Part shown: piece after piece, positions 25,493 to 37,304 of the stretch
Position numbering within the stretch: position 1 is the first letter of the stretch
How the letters are laid out: each line of letters begins with the position of its first letter
Assembly: GCA_020881915.1 (NCBI GenBank)
Contig: JAJFPB010000005.1
Location: 2,356,001 to 2,420,000, forward strand
Reading direction: 5' to 3'
DNA: 64,000 nt
Source of the DNA: Paramyrothecium sp. XJ0827
Taxonomy: Eukaryota > Ascomycota > Sordariomycetes > Hypocreales > Stachybotryaceae
Translations under genes and position numbers: made by a program
Notes under the pieces: generated by a model
The model's input: the letters and a program-made list of their open reading frames with translations, nothing else
Databases searched by the model: none
Told to the model about the DNA's origin: nothing

Positions 25493-28400
25493 ATGAGTTC
25501 CGACGGTTCAGATGACGACCAGCCTCTCTCCAGGGCAAATGGCCGACGTAAGTCCTCCTGCCAGCTGCTGCGTTGCATTCGTCTTTCAGTCCTTCGAGGG
25601 ACGAAGCTCCGTACTCTTCGTGATTGTGGCGCGAGAGTTGCTGTCAGCAGCCACTACGCGTTTTTCCCCCATAACCCAGCTCTACTGACACAACTTCTGT
25701 CTTCAGTGTCGGCTGCCAAAATCTCCACTGCCGAGGACAAAGCGCTCGATCGTTCCGCTCCCAGCCACAACACAGCTCTTGCAGGGCTTTCCGTGCGCAA
25801 TGGACCTGTGCTAGACGAGATGGACATCGATGCCCATGGCACCAATGGGACATCAAAGCGCAAGTCGCGGTCGTCAATATCCAAGGTTGACTACAAGGAT
25901 CAGTCCGACAGTGAAGACGGTCGACCTCTGGTGAGTTCGAGCAGGCTACCGTGGGGAGAATCTGGACTTGCTAACTCAAGCAATAGGCAAAACGTCCAAG
26001 ACCAAACCACAAGACTATCGAATCAGACTCAGACGACGAACCGATCAGCAAGGGAAGGGTCAGGCTTCCCCCTTCTTACAAGGAAACTGCTCTTCCCGAG
26101 TCATCTTCCGATGACGAGAAACCCTTGGGTGTCAAATTGGCGAAGAAGAAGGCATCCATTGAAAAGAAAGCCGAGCAAGATGCCAAGGCCATACGTGCAC
26201 AGGAAGCCAAGGCCAAGAAGGCAACGCCCAGAAAGGCCATCAAGGACGAGTCCGATGACGATGCACCTCTGGCCAAATCCTCGGCGAACAAGAGGCAAAG
26301 TAACGGCACCGCAGCAAAGAGAAAGTCGAACGGCGTGAAAAAGGAGGAATCTGACTCTGACGCTCCGATCTCACGAAAGTCCAAGGTCGTTACTTCTGCC
26401 AAGAAAGGCAAGGTTTCTACAGCCGTCAAAGATGAGAAGAAGCCCAAGGCCAAATCAAAAGAAGCCAGCGAAGAAGATGAGGAGGAGTTCGAATGGTGGA
26501 AAGTTCCGAAACGCGAGGATGACAGCATTAAGTGGAAGACGCTCGAACACAATGGCGTCCTCTTTGCGCCGGAGTACGAACCCCTGCCCAAGCACATCAA
26601 GCTCCTTTACGATGGCAAGCCTGTCAATCTGAGTAGAGAGGCTGAGGAGGCTGCCACTTTTTGGGTTGCAATGATGACACCGGCGTCTTCCCATCATTTG
26701 GAGAATCCAGTGTTCCGACAAAATTTCTTCCAGGATTTCTCGGAAATCATCAAGGAATCTGGTGGAGTGACGGACGCTACTGGAAAGAAGATTTCAATCA
26801 AGGAGCTTGATAAGTGTGATTTCTCAAAGATTTACGATTACTGGCTAGCCAAGACGGAAGCCACCAAGAACAAGAATCTTTCCAAGGAGGAAAAGGAGGC
26901 TGCCAAAGCCAAAAAGGATGCCCTCGAGGCCCCATACCTTTACTGCATGTGGGACGGTCGCAAGCAGAAGGTTGGCAATTTCCGAGTCGAACCTCCTAGC
27001 CTTTTCCGTGGCCGAGGTGAACATCCCAAGACTGGCAAGATCAAACGACGTGTCCATCCCGAACAAATTACCATCAACATTGGTAAAGATGCCAAGGTTC
27101 CTGAGCCGCCGGCAGGTCACAAATGGAAGGCTGTTCAGCACGACCAGAAGGCCACATGGCTTGCCATGTGGCAGGAGAACATCAACGGTGCCTACAAATA
27201 TGTTATGCTTGGAGCCGCCAGCGATGTCAAGGGTCAAAGCGACTTCAAGAAATTCGAGAAGGCTCGTGAGCTCAAGAAACATATCGATAGGATCCGCAAG
27301 GACTACACCAAGGAGCTCAAGAGTGAGGTGATGGCAGATCGTCAGAGGGCCACGGCTATGTATCTCATTGACAAGCTTGCTCTTCGAGCCGGAAACGAGA
27401 AAGATACGGAGAACGAGGCTGATACTGTCGGATGCTGCTCACTAAAATACGAGCACATCACACTGGAAGCACCCGACAAGGTCACTTTCGACTTCCTCGG
27501 TAAGGACAGCATTAGATACAACGAGACAGCTCACGTGGATGCTCAAGTCTTCAAGAACTTGAAGCTGTTCAAGAAGCCTCCAAAGTCCGACGGAGACGAT
27601 CTCTTCGACCGCCTGACAGTAGGTGTTGCTTCACTTCGACCTTGTCTCACCGCTAACCATTTCAACAGACATCGCAGCTGAACAAGCACTTGAACAACTA
27701 CATGCAAGGGTTAACAGCAAAGGTATTCCGTACCTACAATGCTTCGTACACAATGTCTACTCTCTTGAAGGAGCTTGGCAGTGATCCTCGATCTCGCGGC
27801 ACAATCGCCGAAAAGGTCAAGCTGTATAACGACTGCAATCGAAAAGTTGCCATTCTTTGCAACCACAAGCGGACTGTTGGCGCTTCGCATGAGCAGCAGA
27901 TGCAGAAGTTGGGTGATAGAGTAAGCAAATCCCTTGGAGCTTGAAGTTGAGCGTGCGATGCTAACTCTCGTGCTAGATTAAGGGACTTAGGTACCAGAAG
28001 TGGCGAACCAAGAAGATGATTTTGGACCTTGACCCGACGCAGAAAAAGAAGAGGGGTGCCGCTTTCTTCCAGCTAGATGATGATCTGGACGAGGAGTGGA
28101 TCAAGGAGCACCAGCAGTTCTTGATCGAAGAGCAGCGAACCAAGATACAGAAGAAGTTCGAAAAGGACAATGAGAAGCGAAAGGCTGACAAGGAAAAGCC
28201 TTATCCTGCTTCGGAGCTCAAGGAGCGCCTATCAGCGGTCAAGGAGTTGGAAGTGAAGTTTAAGAAGGAGAACAAGACGGGCAAGGTTGAAGCAGAGGGC
28301 AAGGGCGTCACTGTGGATAAGCTTGACAAGACCATTGAGAAACTTGACGAGCGTGTCAAGACTCTCGAGCTACAAGCTGAGGATCGCGACGGTAACAAGG

Positions 28401-28621
28401 AAGTTGCCCTGAGCACTTCCAAGATTGTAAGTGCAGCCTTGCAGAGCCCTGAAATGACACCTTGCTAACCTCGTGCACAGAACTACATCGACCCTCGTTT
28501 GACTGTTGTCTTTTCCAAAAAGTTTGATGTGCCCATTGAAAAGTTTTTCTCAAAGACACTCCGAGACAAGTTCCGATGGGCTATCAAGTCGGTTGAGGAT
28601 GCGGATGACTGGGAATTCTAG
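25493..28621 (+). CDS. TOP1: DNA topoisomerase I (type IB)
   Basis: Nuclear enzyme that relaxes supercoils by transient 3'-phosphotyrosyl nicking. Six exons (25493-25547, 25707-25930, 25987-27618, 27669-27920, 27977-28426, 28481-28621) sum to 918 codons, or 917 aa. The first 260 residues are a Ser/Asp/Lys-rich tail with likely nuclear-localisation and phosphorylation sites. The core starts near [10 protein letters not shown]. Catalytic-core motifs [13 protein letters not shown] (with the active-site Arg), [14 protein letters not shown] and [13 protein letters not shown] are intact. A charged, coiled-coil linker (about 760-860) leads to SKINYIDPRL with the catalytic Tyr at residue 873, just after the last intron. 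The end, WEF, is typical of the family. Intron 1, after only 18 codons, is the longest (159 nt). Confidence 0.97.
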
Positions 28622-29665
28622 GTCATCGCCAACCTCTCGACACGTAGTCTGTACCTCGGGGTGTCAAGGTCATCTGGCTTTCCTTTTTTTTCTTTCCTTT
28701 TTTTGCTTCTCCTTGGTTCAGCATGGAATTGTATATGCACGCCATTTCTAGCCGCGGTTCTCTACTCACATATCATTTGGTGGAGTAGCATTATCAAAAC
28801 AGGGGGGGGTGGCGCACGGATCGGAATGGCCATGACGGGATGACAGCTTTGCGGAGCTGGTCACACGAAGCAGATGCACATAGACGTCGGGGCTTTTGAT
28901 GGGCGCCCCATCAGCAGCCGCTTGGGTGATTGAGGCGACCGGATATAACAGCTGAGGGCTTGCATGTGCCTCGTGAACTGGCGGTGAGGCTGTTTGGGAT
29001 GCAGAGACAGACACAGCATTAGCGTGGGAGGCTGTACTTCGAGATAACTTTGAAGCATATCAGCTAGAATTTATGGATTGAACACAGCTTGCTATTTTTG
29101 CTTAGCTACTTGCTTCTTATCGGATGACCGCATCCACAATAGTTGAGCATGACTGCAGGACGAGTTGAGTGGGCAGGCATATTTCGAGCACTATAGCACA
29201 GCACATAAATTTCTGAAAACAAGCATAATGCGGTTTTGCAGTATTAATGATGATGATCTATCTATAAATGTGTATGTACCACGGCTTCAAGTCGTGCCTT
29301 TGCTCTGGACATTCTATAAATGCAAACGCCACCCTGCTGTCTGAACAGCAAGGAAATACGGACCACAAGCCCTATCCGAAGGGGGTGCCCAAGATCAAAA
29401 CGCCTAGATCAATATGCCAAAAATTCCCACTCATGCTTCGCTGATGTCTTTGTCCTCGTTCTTGTGTCCCCAAAGAAAACCCATGAAAATGCTGGTTGGT
29501 ATATAAATGTGTCCGCTACCCCTGCTCTTTCTTCGTTCCGCGTGGTCGGTCGGTCAGTGAAACTCGCATGAGATTTCACTGCCCCTCTGTTTGTTGTTAC
29601 TGTACAGTTATTATGTTGTTCGAAAATGTATGGTGAAGATGGGCAATGTGGCCTTTGCGGATCCT
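28622..29665. other. Convergent 3' intergenic region (TOP1 / GH16)
   Basis: About 1 kb. It opens with T-rich runs (CCTTTTTTTTCTTTCCTTTTTTTGC near 28680) after the TOP1 stop, plausible 3'-processing sequence. A G8 run lies at 28801-28810 and AT-rich sequence near 29230-29320. No gene seen. Confidence 0.5.
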
Positions 29666-30896
29666 TTAGTAGAGCCTTGCGGCAATTGCAAGGAATCCGG
29701 CCACGAGAGGACCGAGGAACAGTAGTCCCTGGTGCAGCGGCCTCAATGTCGCCGCCGCACCGGTCCAGATCGGCACGATCTTGCCCTCCTCGTTCATTCG
29801 CCAGCCCTCGGGGATGCTGCCTCCCGAGGGTCTGGCGTCCCTGTTCCACGGCCACCCGGTTTGCGTGGCGGTCGCCTCGCTGCCGTCCTGCGGCAGGCCG
29901 CCCACGGGCACGGACACGTCGGTGGTGGGGGTCGTGCCCTCGGCAGTGGCGGTGATGGTGATAGCGTCGGCGTTGTTGACGTTGCCGTTCACGCTGCCGT
30001 CGACGGCCTCGATGGACTCCCAGGAGCCGGAGGTATCCGAGTAGCGGTACTCCTTGCCGGTGGAGTAGTCGGTGATGATGACGCGCTGGACCAGCATGGA
30101 GAAGGGGCCCTGGCTATAGTCGGTTGGGCCGCGCGCCCACTCGACGGTGCCGGGCGCGTTGTGGTTGGGGTCACCGCCGGCCCAGGAGCCGAACTTGACC
30201 TGCATGGGCGTCTGCGGGTACTGGTTCTCCTCGGCGTCTTCTCGCCTGAGCTCACGAACAGAGGTGCCGCCCGCCATCCAAACGATGCGCTCCTCGGTCC
30301 AGTCGATGGTGTAGGTGATCCAATCATTCTGGGTGCCGGGGACGGCGTGGAAGGCTCCGCGGTTGTACGAGGTAACTTGGCCCTTGCCGAAGTAATTGGT
30401 CTGGATCTCGTCCGGGTTCGAGCCGAGCCACTCAATGTCAATCTCGTCAAGGACATCGGACTCGAGGACCAGCGACGAGACGATACCGGCGCCGGGGGCG
30501 GCCTTCATGGTGATTTCTACGCGGCCGAACATGATGTAGAAGAGGGACTCGAGCTGGGGCGCATCGCCGCCCTGCCGGACGGTGAAGGAGGCGCCGTCGT
30601 CGCCGTATGTGGGGGAGCCGGAGGCGGCGAAAGAGTTGACCTCACCCTGGGAGAAGTCGACGTTGATTGTCATGCCCAGCGCCGTGTCGGGCGGACAGTC
30701 GGCTGGCGGAAGGGTTAGCGTTGGACGTCCGGGGGCGATACAAGCAACATTGGGAGGGACTGGTTAGGGAAGGGCCAGCGAGAAACTTACTCCTTTGCAG
30801 TGGATTGCAGCTCGTCCATGTCTGTGCTGATGCCGTGTTGGCAACAAGAGCTATCGCGGCCCATAAGGCACCAGTGGTTGTTGAAGGACGTCTCAT
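29666..30896 (-). CDS. Crh-type GH16 cell-wall transglycosidase, probably GPI-anchored
   Basis: Cell-wall enzyme of the Crh1/Crf1 family, which in yeast and Aspergillus cross-links chitin to beta-glucan. Two exons on the minus strand (30791-30896, 29666-30702) are joined over an 88-nt intron and give 380 aa; an in-frame ATG at 30905 would add three residues. The N-terminus is a signal peptide ending near NTASAQ. The catalytic motif DEIDIEW is intact, with the presumed nucleophile Glu122, assisting Asp124 and acid/base Glu126. Trp-rich blocks follow (NDWITYTIDWTEERIVW, VKFGSWAGGDPNHNAPGTVEW). After a Ser/Thr/Gly-rich stretch the protein ends in a hydrophobic tail (GLLFLGPLVAGFLAIAARLY), which fits a GPI-anchor signal. 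No chitin-binding CBM18 module is evident between the signal peptide and the catalytic domain. Confidence 0.92.
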
Positions 30897-33800
30897 GACG
30901 AACAATCGGCGGCTGCCCGTTGGCGAGGGAATGGAGCAAACAAAACTTGAGGTAAGGGAGGTAGGTACGTATGTATCTTGTACTCAGGTGGTACTGGACG
31001 ACCACCGATAGAGAGGTGAGGACGTGATACCAAAGTCTAACCCGTTTCTGCCTCTCGAGGTATTCCTGCAGGATCCCTTTTTTCGGGTAACCAGTTCAGG
31101 GAGGTTGCGAGTGTAAGGTGAGAGTAGAATCAAGAAAAAGATTGATGATAAGAGACAGGAAGCAAACAATTGGGTGGGCGGGGAGGAAGTTTTGTTTTGC
31201 ATACGGGATACAGCCCCCCAGCCACACGGCGGCAGCGTCATCGTTGGGCCCCGAAGGCCCAAGAAATTGACGAAAACCAAGGCGCGGACATTTGGGCTCG
31301 GGACAGGCTTGCATGGATGGGCATCGCAACCGCCCGGTCGGTGGGTGTCCCGGACCAGGAAGCGGTGCTGCCGGGCCATGTGGTATGGGGCGGGTTTGCT
31401 TGTCCATCCGTCATTGGCTCGTTGTAAGTCTTGGAGGAGGTTGGGGAAGCCCGCTTGGCATAAATCATGTGGCTGGGGGAGCCGCGCCACAATTTAGCCT
31501 CACCTCTTTTACCATTCATATGACGGCCTGCCTTACCTTGTCCTATCCCCTACCCTATACCTTTGACTTTGCACTTCAACATGTTATCTCTGCAATGATT
31601 TTTATTCAGATGCAGTAAAGACCCGGGTTGTTGCCTCGTACATGTTTACTGCAGGTGAAACTATTGTGCGTGTGTATGTTTCCAAAGCCGCTGGGAGGCC
31701 TTGTGAAATCATTTATGCACTGTTAGTGGTTCGTAATCTGTAAATGAATAGACACAACGTGACAACACCCTCACCAATAACCAAGTCTTGCTACCGATAC
31801 ACATGTGAACGACGTAAAACCAAATGGTTGTATAGCATAGACGAGAATACAATACAAATGTACAACACTGGGTGTGGCCGTCGCCAAACAAAGACCAGGC
31901 CGATATACAGGCTTGTGCTCCCACTACCCGCATACGACAGCACACCGAAGACATCATTCAATAACACAGCCAACTCAAGATCCTACGCCCCCCTTCGATC
32001 ATCCTTGGACAGCGTGGACTCCCATCGTCCTCAGACAAATTGCCACACGCCACGAAGTCAAAGCCACATATCGTCCTTAGACACGACCGGAAGACCGCCG
32101 GAGGATGCTTCTAGGTTGATGCTGGCTGCATGGCCTCCAGGCACCTGGAACCAGAACCCCCAAACGGGAAACGGCCACATTGTACTCATTTGGACCAACC
32201 GGCTTCTCCGTAGGACATCGTCGACAACAAAGGCCGGCTGTCTGACATGGCCAGGCTCGGACCGAGTCGTCCCCTCTCACGAAACCGGGTAGCAGGCTTG
32301 TTCGCCGGGGCCCCAAACATCCTTTCCCGCTCAACGGCGTCGCTCCGAGGGCAGACTTTGGGTCAAAGCCCGTTTCTCCCAACGGTCCAGAACCGGAAAC
32401 GCAAACGCCGTGGCTTCGGGGTTCGAAGGTCCCCCCATCCTCCCTCACGGCGGCCGTTGCTCACCAACGTGTTCCAAGCCATCGATGATCGAGTGAGTGA
32501 GTCACTGAACTTCGCTCCCAACGCTGCATGTCTTTCTCGCTGACGAGATCGGTCATGCAGGGCAGGTGCTGAACCAGCTCACCGTGACCAAGGCATTTCA
32601 CCCCTACTTCGCCCTCTCCCCCCCCGACTTGTAACACAGACATGTGTTGCGCAGGGTGCTGCTGCTCTCGCCCCAACCAAGCCTCTGTTCCAAATGGCTG
32701 GTCGAGGATCAACTTCAGCCGTCCCATCTTCGGCTCCTCTTCCGCTGCAACATTGATCTGCGCCTAGATCGCTGGCCGACAAAGGACCTGAACAATAAAC
32801 CACTGACTTCCCCCCGGCATCTCAACGAGCGTCAAAGTGACACAAGTGTTGCCGCTCATCAAACTGGCCAAACCCCGGGTCGAGTAGACCTTTTCATGGA
32901 CCATGAACAGGGCCGAGTGCATGGACCGGCAGACACTCCCCATCAACGATCCTTGCGTGTCGATTAATCATGATGAATAATTTCCAGATACACGCGGGCA
33001 GACATGTAACACATGTCTCGTCCCGGCCATGTTACCCCCCTCGGCCCAGAGTGCCAAGCACAGGCACACTGGCACAACGTGGACACGACATAGGCATCGT
33101 TACACGAACAATTAGCGTGGCATACCGCCCCATCCTCTTGGAGGCAGACATCTGGCCATGGGATCGAGGAATGCAGGGTACAAAGAGCCAGAATCTCGTG
33201 GTACTAATCAGATTCTTGTTAGCTTCGGACTGTCCAATGTTGATGCTTTACTGACCTGTCATGCTATATTGCACCTACCGTCTGCCTCCAACCGTTTGCT
33301 GTTGCGGCTCACTGGGAGACTGTGCGTTGGATTGATAGAACCATCTTTCGCTTTGACCATGGAGGTGATCTGTCACACGGCATCGCCCTCAGGCCATCGG
33401 TTCTTGCTGAGAGACAAAGTGGCATCTGCCTTTTCCCCGCAGACTTGAGACATTGCGTCCGCGCCGCGAGCCCGCCCGCCATGTGGATGTCCGGCTCGGG
33501 AGCAGCTGCCCGGGGCGGCCAAGTTTGGGACAATAGGGAAATTTAGGAGTACGTCACGATACAGATGAGACAACGGCTCGAGTTTGTCAAAGAGACACAC
33601 GACATACCCCACAAATGCCTCCACTCCGTCAAGGCGGCCGGGAGAAGCTGAGTAATGAGTAAAGAGAAAAGTCATCCACAGAAGCAAGCAAAATGGTCAG
33701 ATACTCGAGCGATGCCAATGGCATGATGCGCGGAACGGGTTGCGAAAATTCGGACATCAAAACAACCTCCGCGGCTTGCCAATAGAAGTCCCTGGTATGA

Positions 33801-36490
33801 ACACGTAACGAAAACCGGTTGGCAAAAAGTTAATTTGCTTTGTCAAGCCACTGAGACCTGATACCGAATGTGATGTGTCACCTTTTCAAAACTCTAGGCT
33901 TCTCTTCCCAGTGGGTGGGCAATCATCACATCCGACTGATATCAAACATCCTACTGCCCGGATGCCGGGGCCAAGCCATCGAAGGCCTCAATTCCGAGAG
34001 CATATCTTGACCCCACCCGTCTCGTCATGGTCATGTTGGGTAGTCATCCCACAAGAGATACCGACGTCGTTCTTATCGGTGTAGTTTACGGCGTCTCTAG
34101 GAGCATTGACGGCGGCGCCGGGCGTGGGGTGAGTGATTAACTACCGAGAGCTGGACCCCGGACTTGCTTTTGTCAATCCAAATTGATCACCAATACCGCG
34201 TGGGATGACACAAAGAAGCGATTTTTTCTTCTCCTGCACAAAAAGAAACCCACGCGTTACCTTGGTCACAGAGGACATGCGCTGGTCGTGTGAATTCACA
34301 TTGTTGTCAGTAATGAAATTGACAGGTCTTCTGTGCAGACGGCTCATGTGTTACGAAACAACCTGTGTTCTTGACATAAACGCAGCCATTTGATAAGGTC
34401 AATTCGTTCACCGATATGCAACAAGGGGACGGGCGGAGATGGCGGTCAACAGGCCGCTGCACAATCTAGAGAAAGCCCCGGACCGGTAAACGGCTATCCG
34501 TTCCCAATTTTCAGTCGTAGCAAGAGAGTCGGCTTCGACTTCTAACAGAAACCCTTGCTCTTCGCTAGTGCTCCACCCACGTGTGGTCCTCGACACTGGA
34601 TTGACCACCATTATACTCGGCAGTTGTGTCAATGATGAAGATCAGCTCCATTGCTACTGCACTACTACTGCACTAGGTGGCAACTCTCCTTCAGCGTCTT
34701 CTTCAGTTGAGCGACGTAGCCGTCCCAGAAAGAGGCGTGGCGAGGCTCTTGAGTCCAAGCTCAAGGTGCCCGCCAATCCACCATGATAGAGAAGGATCTC
34801 CAGGACGCATGGTCCATGCCCACCCCGAACGGGAAGCTGGTCTCGAAGACGAACTGGCCTTGAACCGAAGGTCGGTCAAGGTGGCTGGTCCCACGTCTAA
34901 CAGTGATGTGGGACCTTGCCGACTGAAACCTTCGAGAAGGCCAGGTGAACAAGGTAGGTGCGGAGGCCCCCATTGGCTTGACCACGTTGAGTCGAGCCCT
35001 GGTCAAACATACCCACCGCAAGCCCCCCCCCAGGACATTGCAAACGGGTAGGCCGGAGACAAGGGGACCCTTGAGCGGAAGATTAGACAAGCTCTTCAAG
35101 CTGGAAAGCCTCTGATACTCTGTGGACACACGTGCAGCACGTGCTCTGGCCAGGACATGATGAAAGGCTGTTAACGACGTGATGTTGTAGATTAGCCAAG
35201 CTAGGCTCAGCCCCAGCAAATGGGGTGCCAAGTTCGTGACCGAAGGCACATATAATGGTTTGTTTCGAATGCTGATTGCCTAGAACTGGAGAGAGCAGGT
35301 GGGAGCTACTAGAGTCGGTATAGCTTTGAAAACTAGATAAGCGCAAATATCAACCACAGACTACTGTGCCTCTGTTGCAGCTTGGGTCAAATACCAAGGG
35401 GACTGCCGTTAGGCGAGCTGAGTGGCGTGAATTTTAGGACTAGGGTCTCAATCAAGACATGCAAGGATAGCTAACGTGGGGAGGGCTTGGTGACCTGGAT
35501 TAGGATGAACTCTTCGTTATCTTGATACTGGCCTTGGTGCTCAATGATAGTAACCGTATGTCGCTATCTTCCAGAATGATGCCGAGAAGCGGAGGACGCA
35601 AAAGCTGCCAACTAGGATATGGTCGGATTGAAATCCGGGGAGTTGAACCGGGGACGGAGGACAAGGGTAGATCTGGACCTGGTCGCCGTGGCTCCCTATA
35701 CTGATATTGGTTGGCCCAACGGTTAGGTATCCGGGCCGTTACAAGACCCCCTGCTCGTCAAGGCCAAGGAAAGGCCCTTAATGACCCATAATTCTTTTAT
35801 CTGGTCTTTGGCACCCCCATTCATCATCCAGCGGGGGTCCGTCCCATTTAGTAGCAGTCCGACACTAAGGGCTGGGACCTCAGGCTGGCACCGGCACGAT
35901 GGCTCTTGGTAATTGATAGCCTGAACGGAACACGAGTCAATAGAGCTTCCGCGGCGCCAATGGCTTGTTCATGCGGATGGGACCTGGATGGGAAGTGGAG
36001 AGACGCTGGCAGTGGCCGCTCATGCACCACCAGTCGATGTCGCCTGCGTCGGGCAATTTTATGATGCAACGATGAGATAGCCACTTCTGCTTGCGTAATA
36101 GATTGTCGCTGCTCGTTTCACCGTGGCCTTTTACATGAGCCCTCTTCTGCTGCCTGTGGCACTGTTGGTTCCAGTATATGCAGCAGATTCGGACGGTCGG
36201 ACGCATGTTCGCGGAATTGGTCCCCGGCTAAGCGTAAGGAAAATCTGTTACTAGCGACAACACGGACTCGCGAACCGTGAATGGGTGGCACAGATGGCGG
36301 GATCCTTCTTCTCGTCATCCGATCTCTCCTAGACTATCGAGGAGGAACCGTAGACCCGAAGATGCGTGTGGCGACATGTCCAGCCCCCAGGCAGGCATGG
36401 GGCCTAGAAAGAAGTCGATGCACGTTCCATGTCCATGGCTCGCGGTTGGAATCACCGGGGGTCGCACTTAAAAGGCATCGCTTAATTTGC

Positions 36491-36515
36491 CCCCCTCCCC
36501 TCCCCTCCCCTCCCC
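36491..36515. repeat. (CCCCT)n pentanucleotide array, STRE-like
   Basis: About five tandem copies of CCCCT on the plus strand (AGGGG on the minus strand). CCCCT/AGGGG is the core stress-response element bound by Msn2/Seb1-type factors; one such factor is encoded 7 kb downstream. Confidence 0.85.
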
Positions 36516-37280
36516 GCCAGCATTATCTCAGTATCCGTACCCATAGTGTAGACCCCAGGCTTGGTGGCAGCTCCCGGTTCCGCGACGCCGGCGCAGAGAG
36601 CTCTGCAATATCATTCGACACTAGCAGCCTAGCAGCGAGGGCTGCCCTGGTTGCCTCCCGTCCTAATACACTCCAGCGTCTCAGACTTTAAAGACGGGGG
36701 CGTAGGGACAGTCAGCCATCTGGCACCGCTTCGTACCGTACGAGGATCAGTGGAGCACGGAGGACCATGATGATGATGTTGAAGAAGGATGGGCAATTTG
36801 ACATTCTAGGTGGGGTGTGAGGAGCGATGTAGGCGGATGACTGAGCCCTTGGTGGGGAACGCAGTGTGTGGTTATCTTGTCCTCAGGTGTCGAGCGCAAT
36901 GGAGGGAGGGCGACAATGGAATACCGGCATGTTCGTATCGAAAGATTAGGTCGGCCTTGTACACCAATGTCTGCGTATGCATAAGGTCAGGCAAGGCAGT
37001 AAGGTACGATAGGTACTTTGGGCACGCCATGGACGGGCACAGATTCGGCAGGTACTGTCTACATTTCAATGCAAGGTACTAGGTTTGTGCAAGGGACTTT
37101 GTGTAGGATGCTGACGATGCTACAGCACGGGACAGCACAGCAGCAGCGCTCGCTCACCGTTTGCTGTGCCGTCCACTTCAGCGTGCCGCTTTCTTGGCTG
37201 CTCTAGTCTTCCAGTGTCGGTAGGACTGGATCAGGTCAGGGCACGGAGCACGCTGAGAAGATGTGCAAGGACATAATGGG

Positions 37281-37304
37281 TGGATGGATGGATGGATGGA
37301 TGGA
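37281..37304. repeat. (TGGA)6 microsatellite
   Basis: Six perfect tandem copies of TGGA within the gene-poor interval. Confidence 0.95.

Noticed and set aside
29732..30718. 328-codon plus-strand frame opposite the GH16 gene
   Set aside because: Shadow of the GC-rich coding strand. The minus-strand GH16 model has a signal peptide, catalytic motif and intron.
35610..35665. Possible tRNA T-arm on the minus strand (GGTTCAACTCC)
   Set aside because: The bases flanking the loop do not pair as a 5-bp T-stem, and no acceptor or anticodon arm can be drawn around it.
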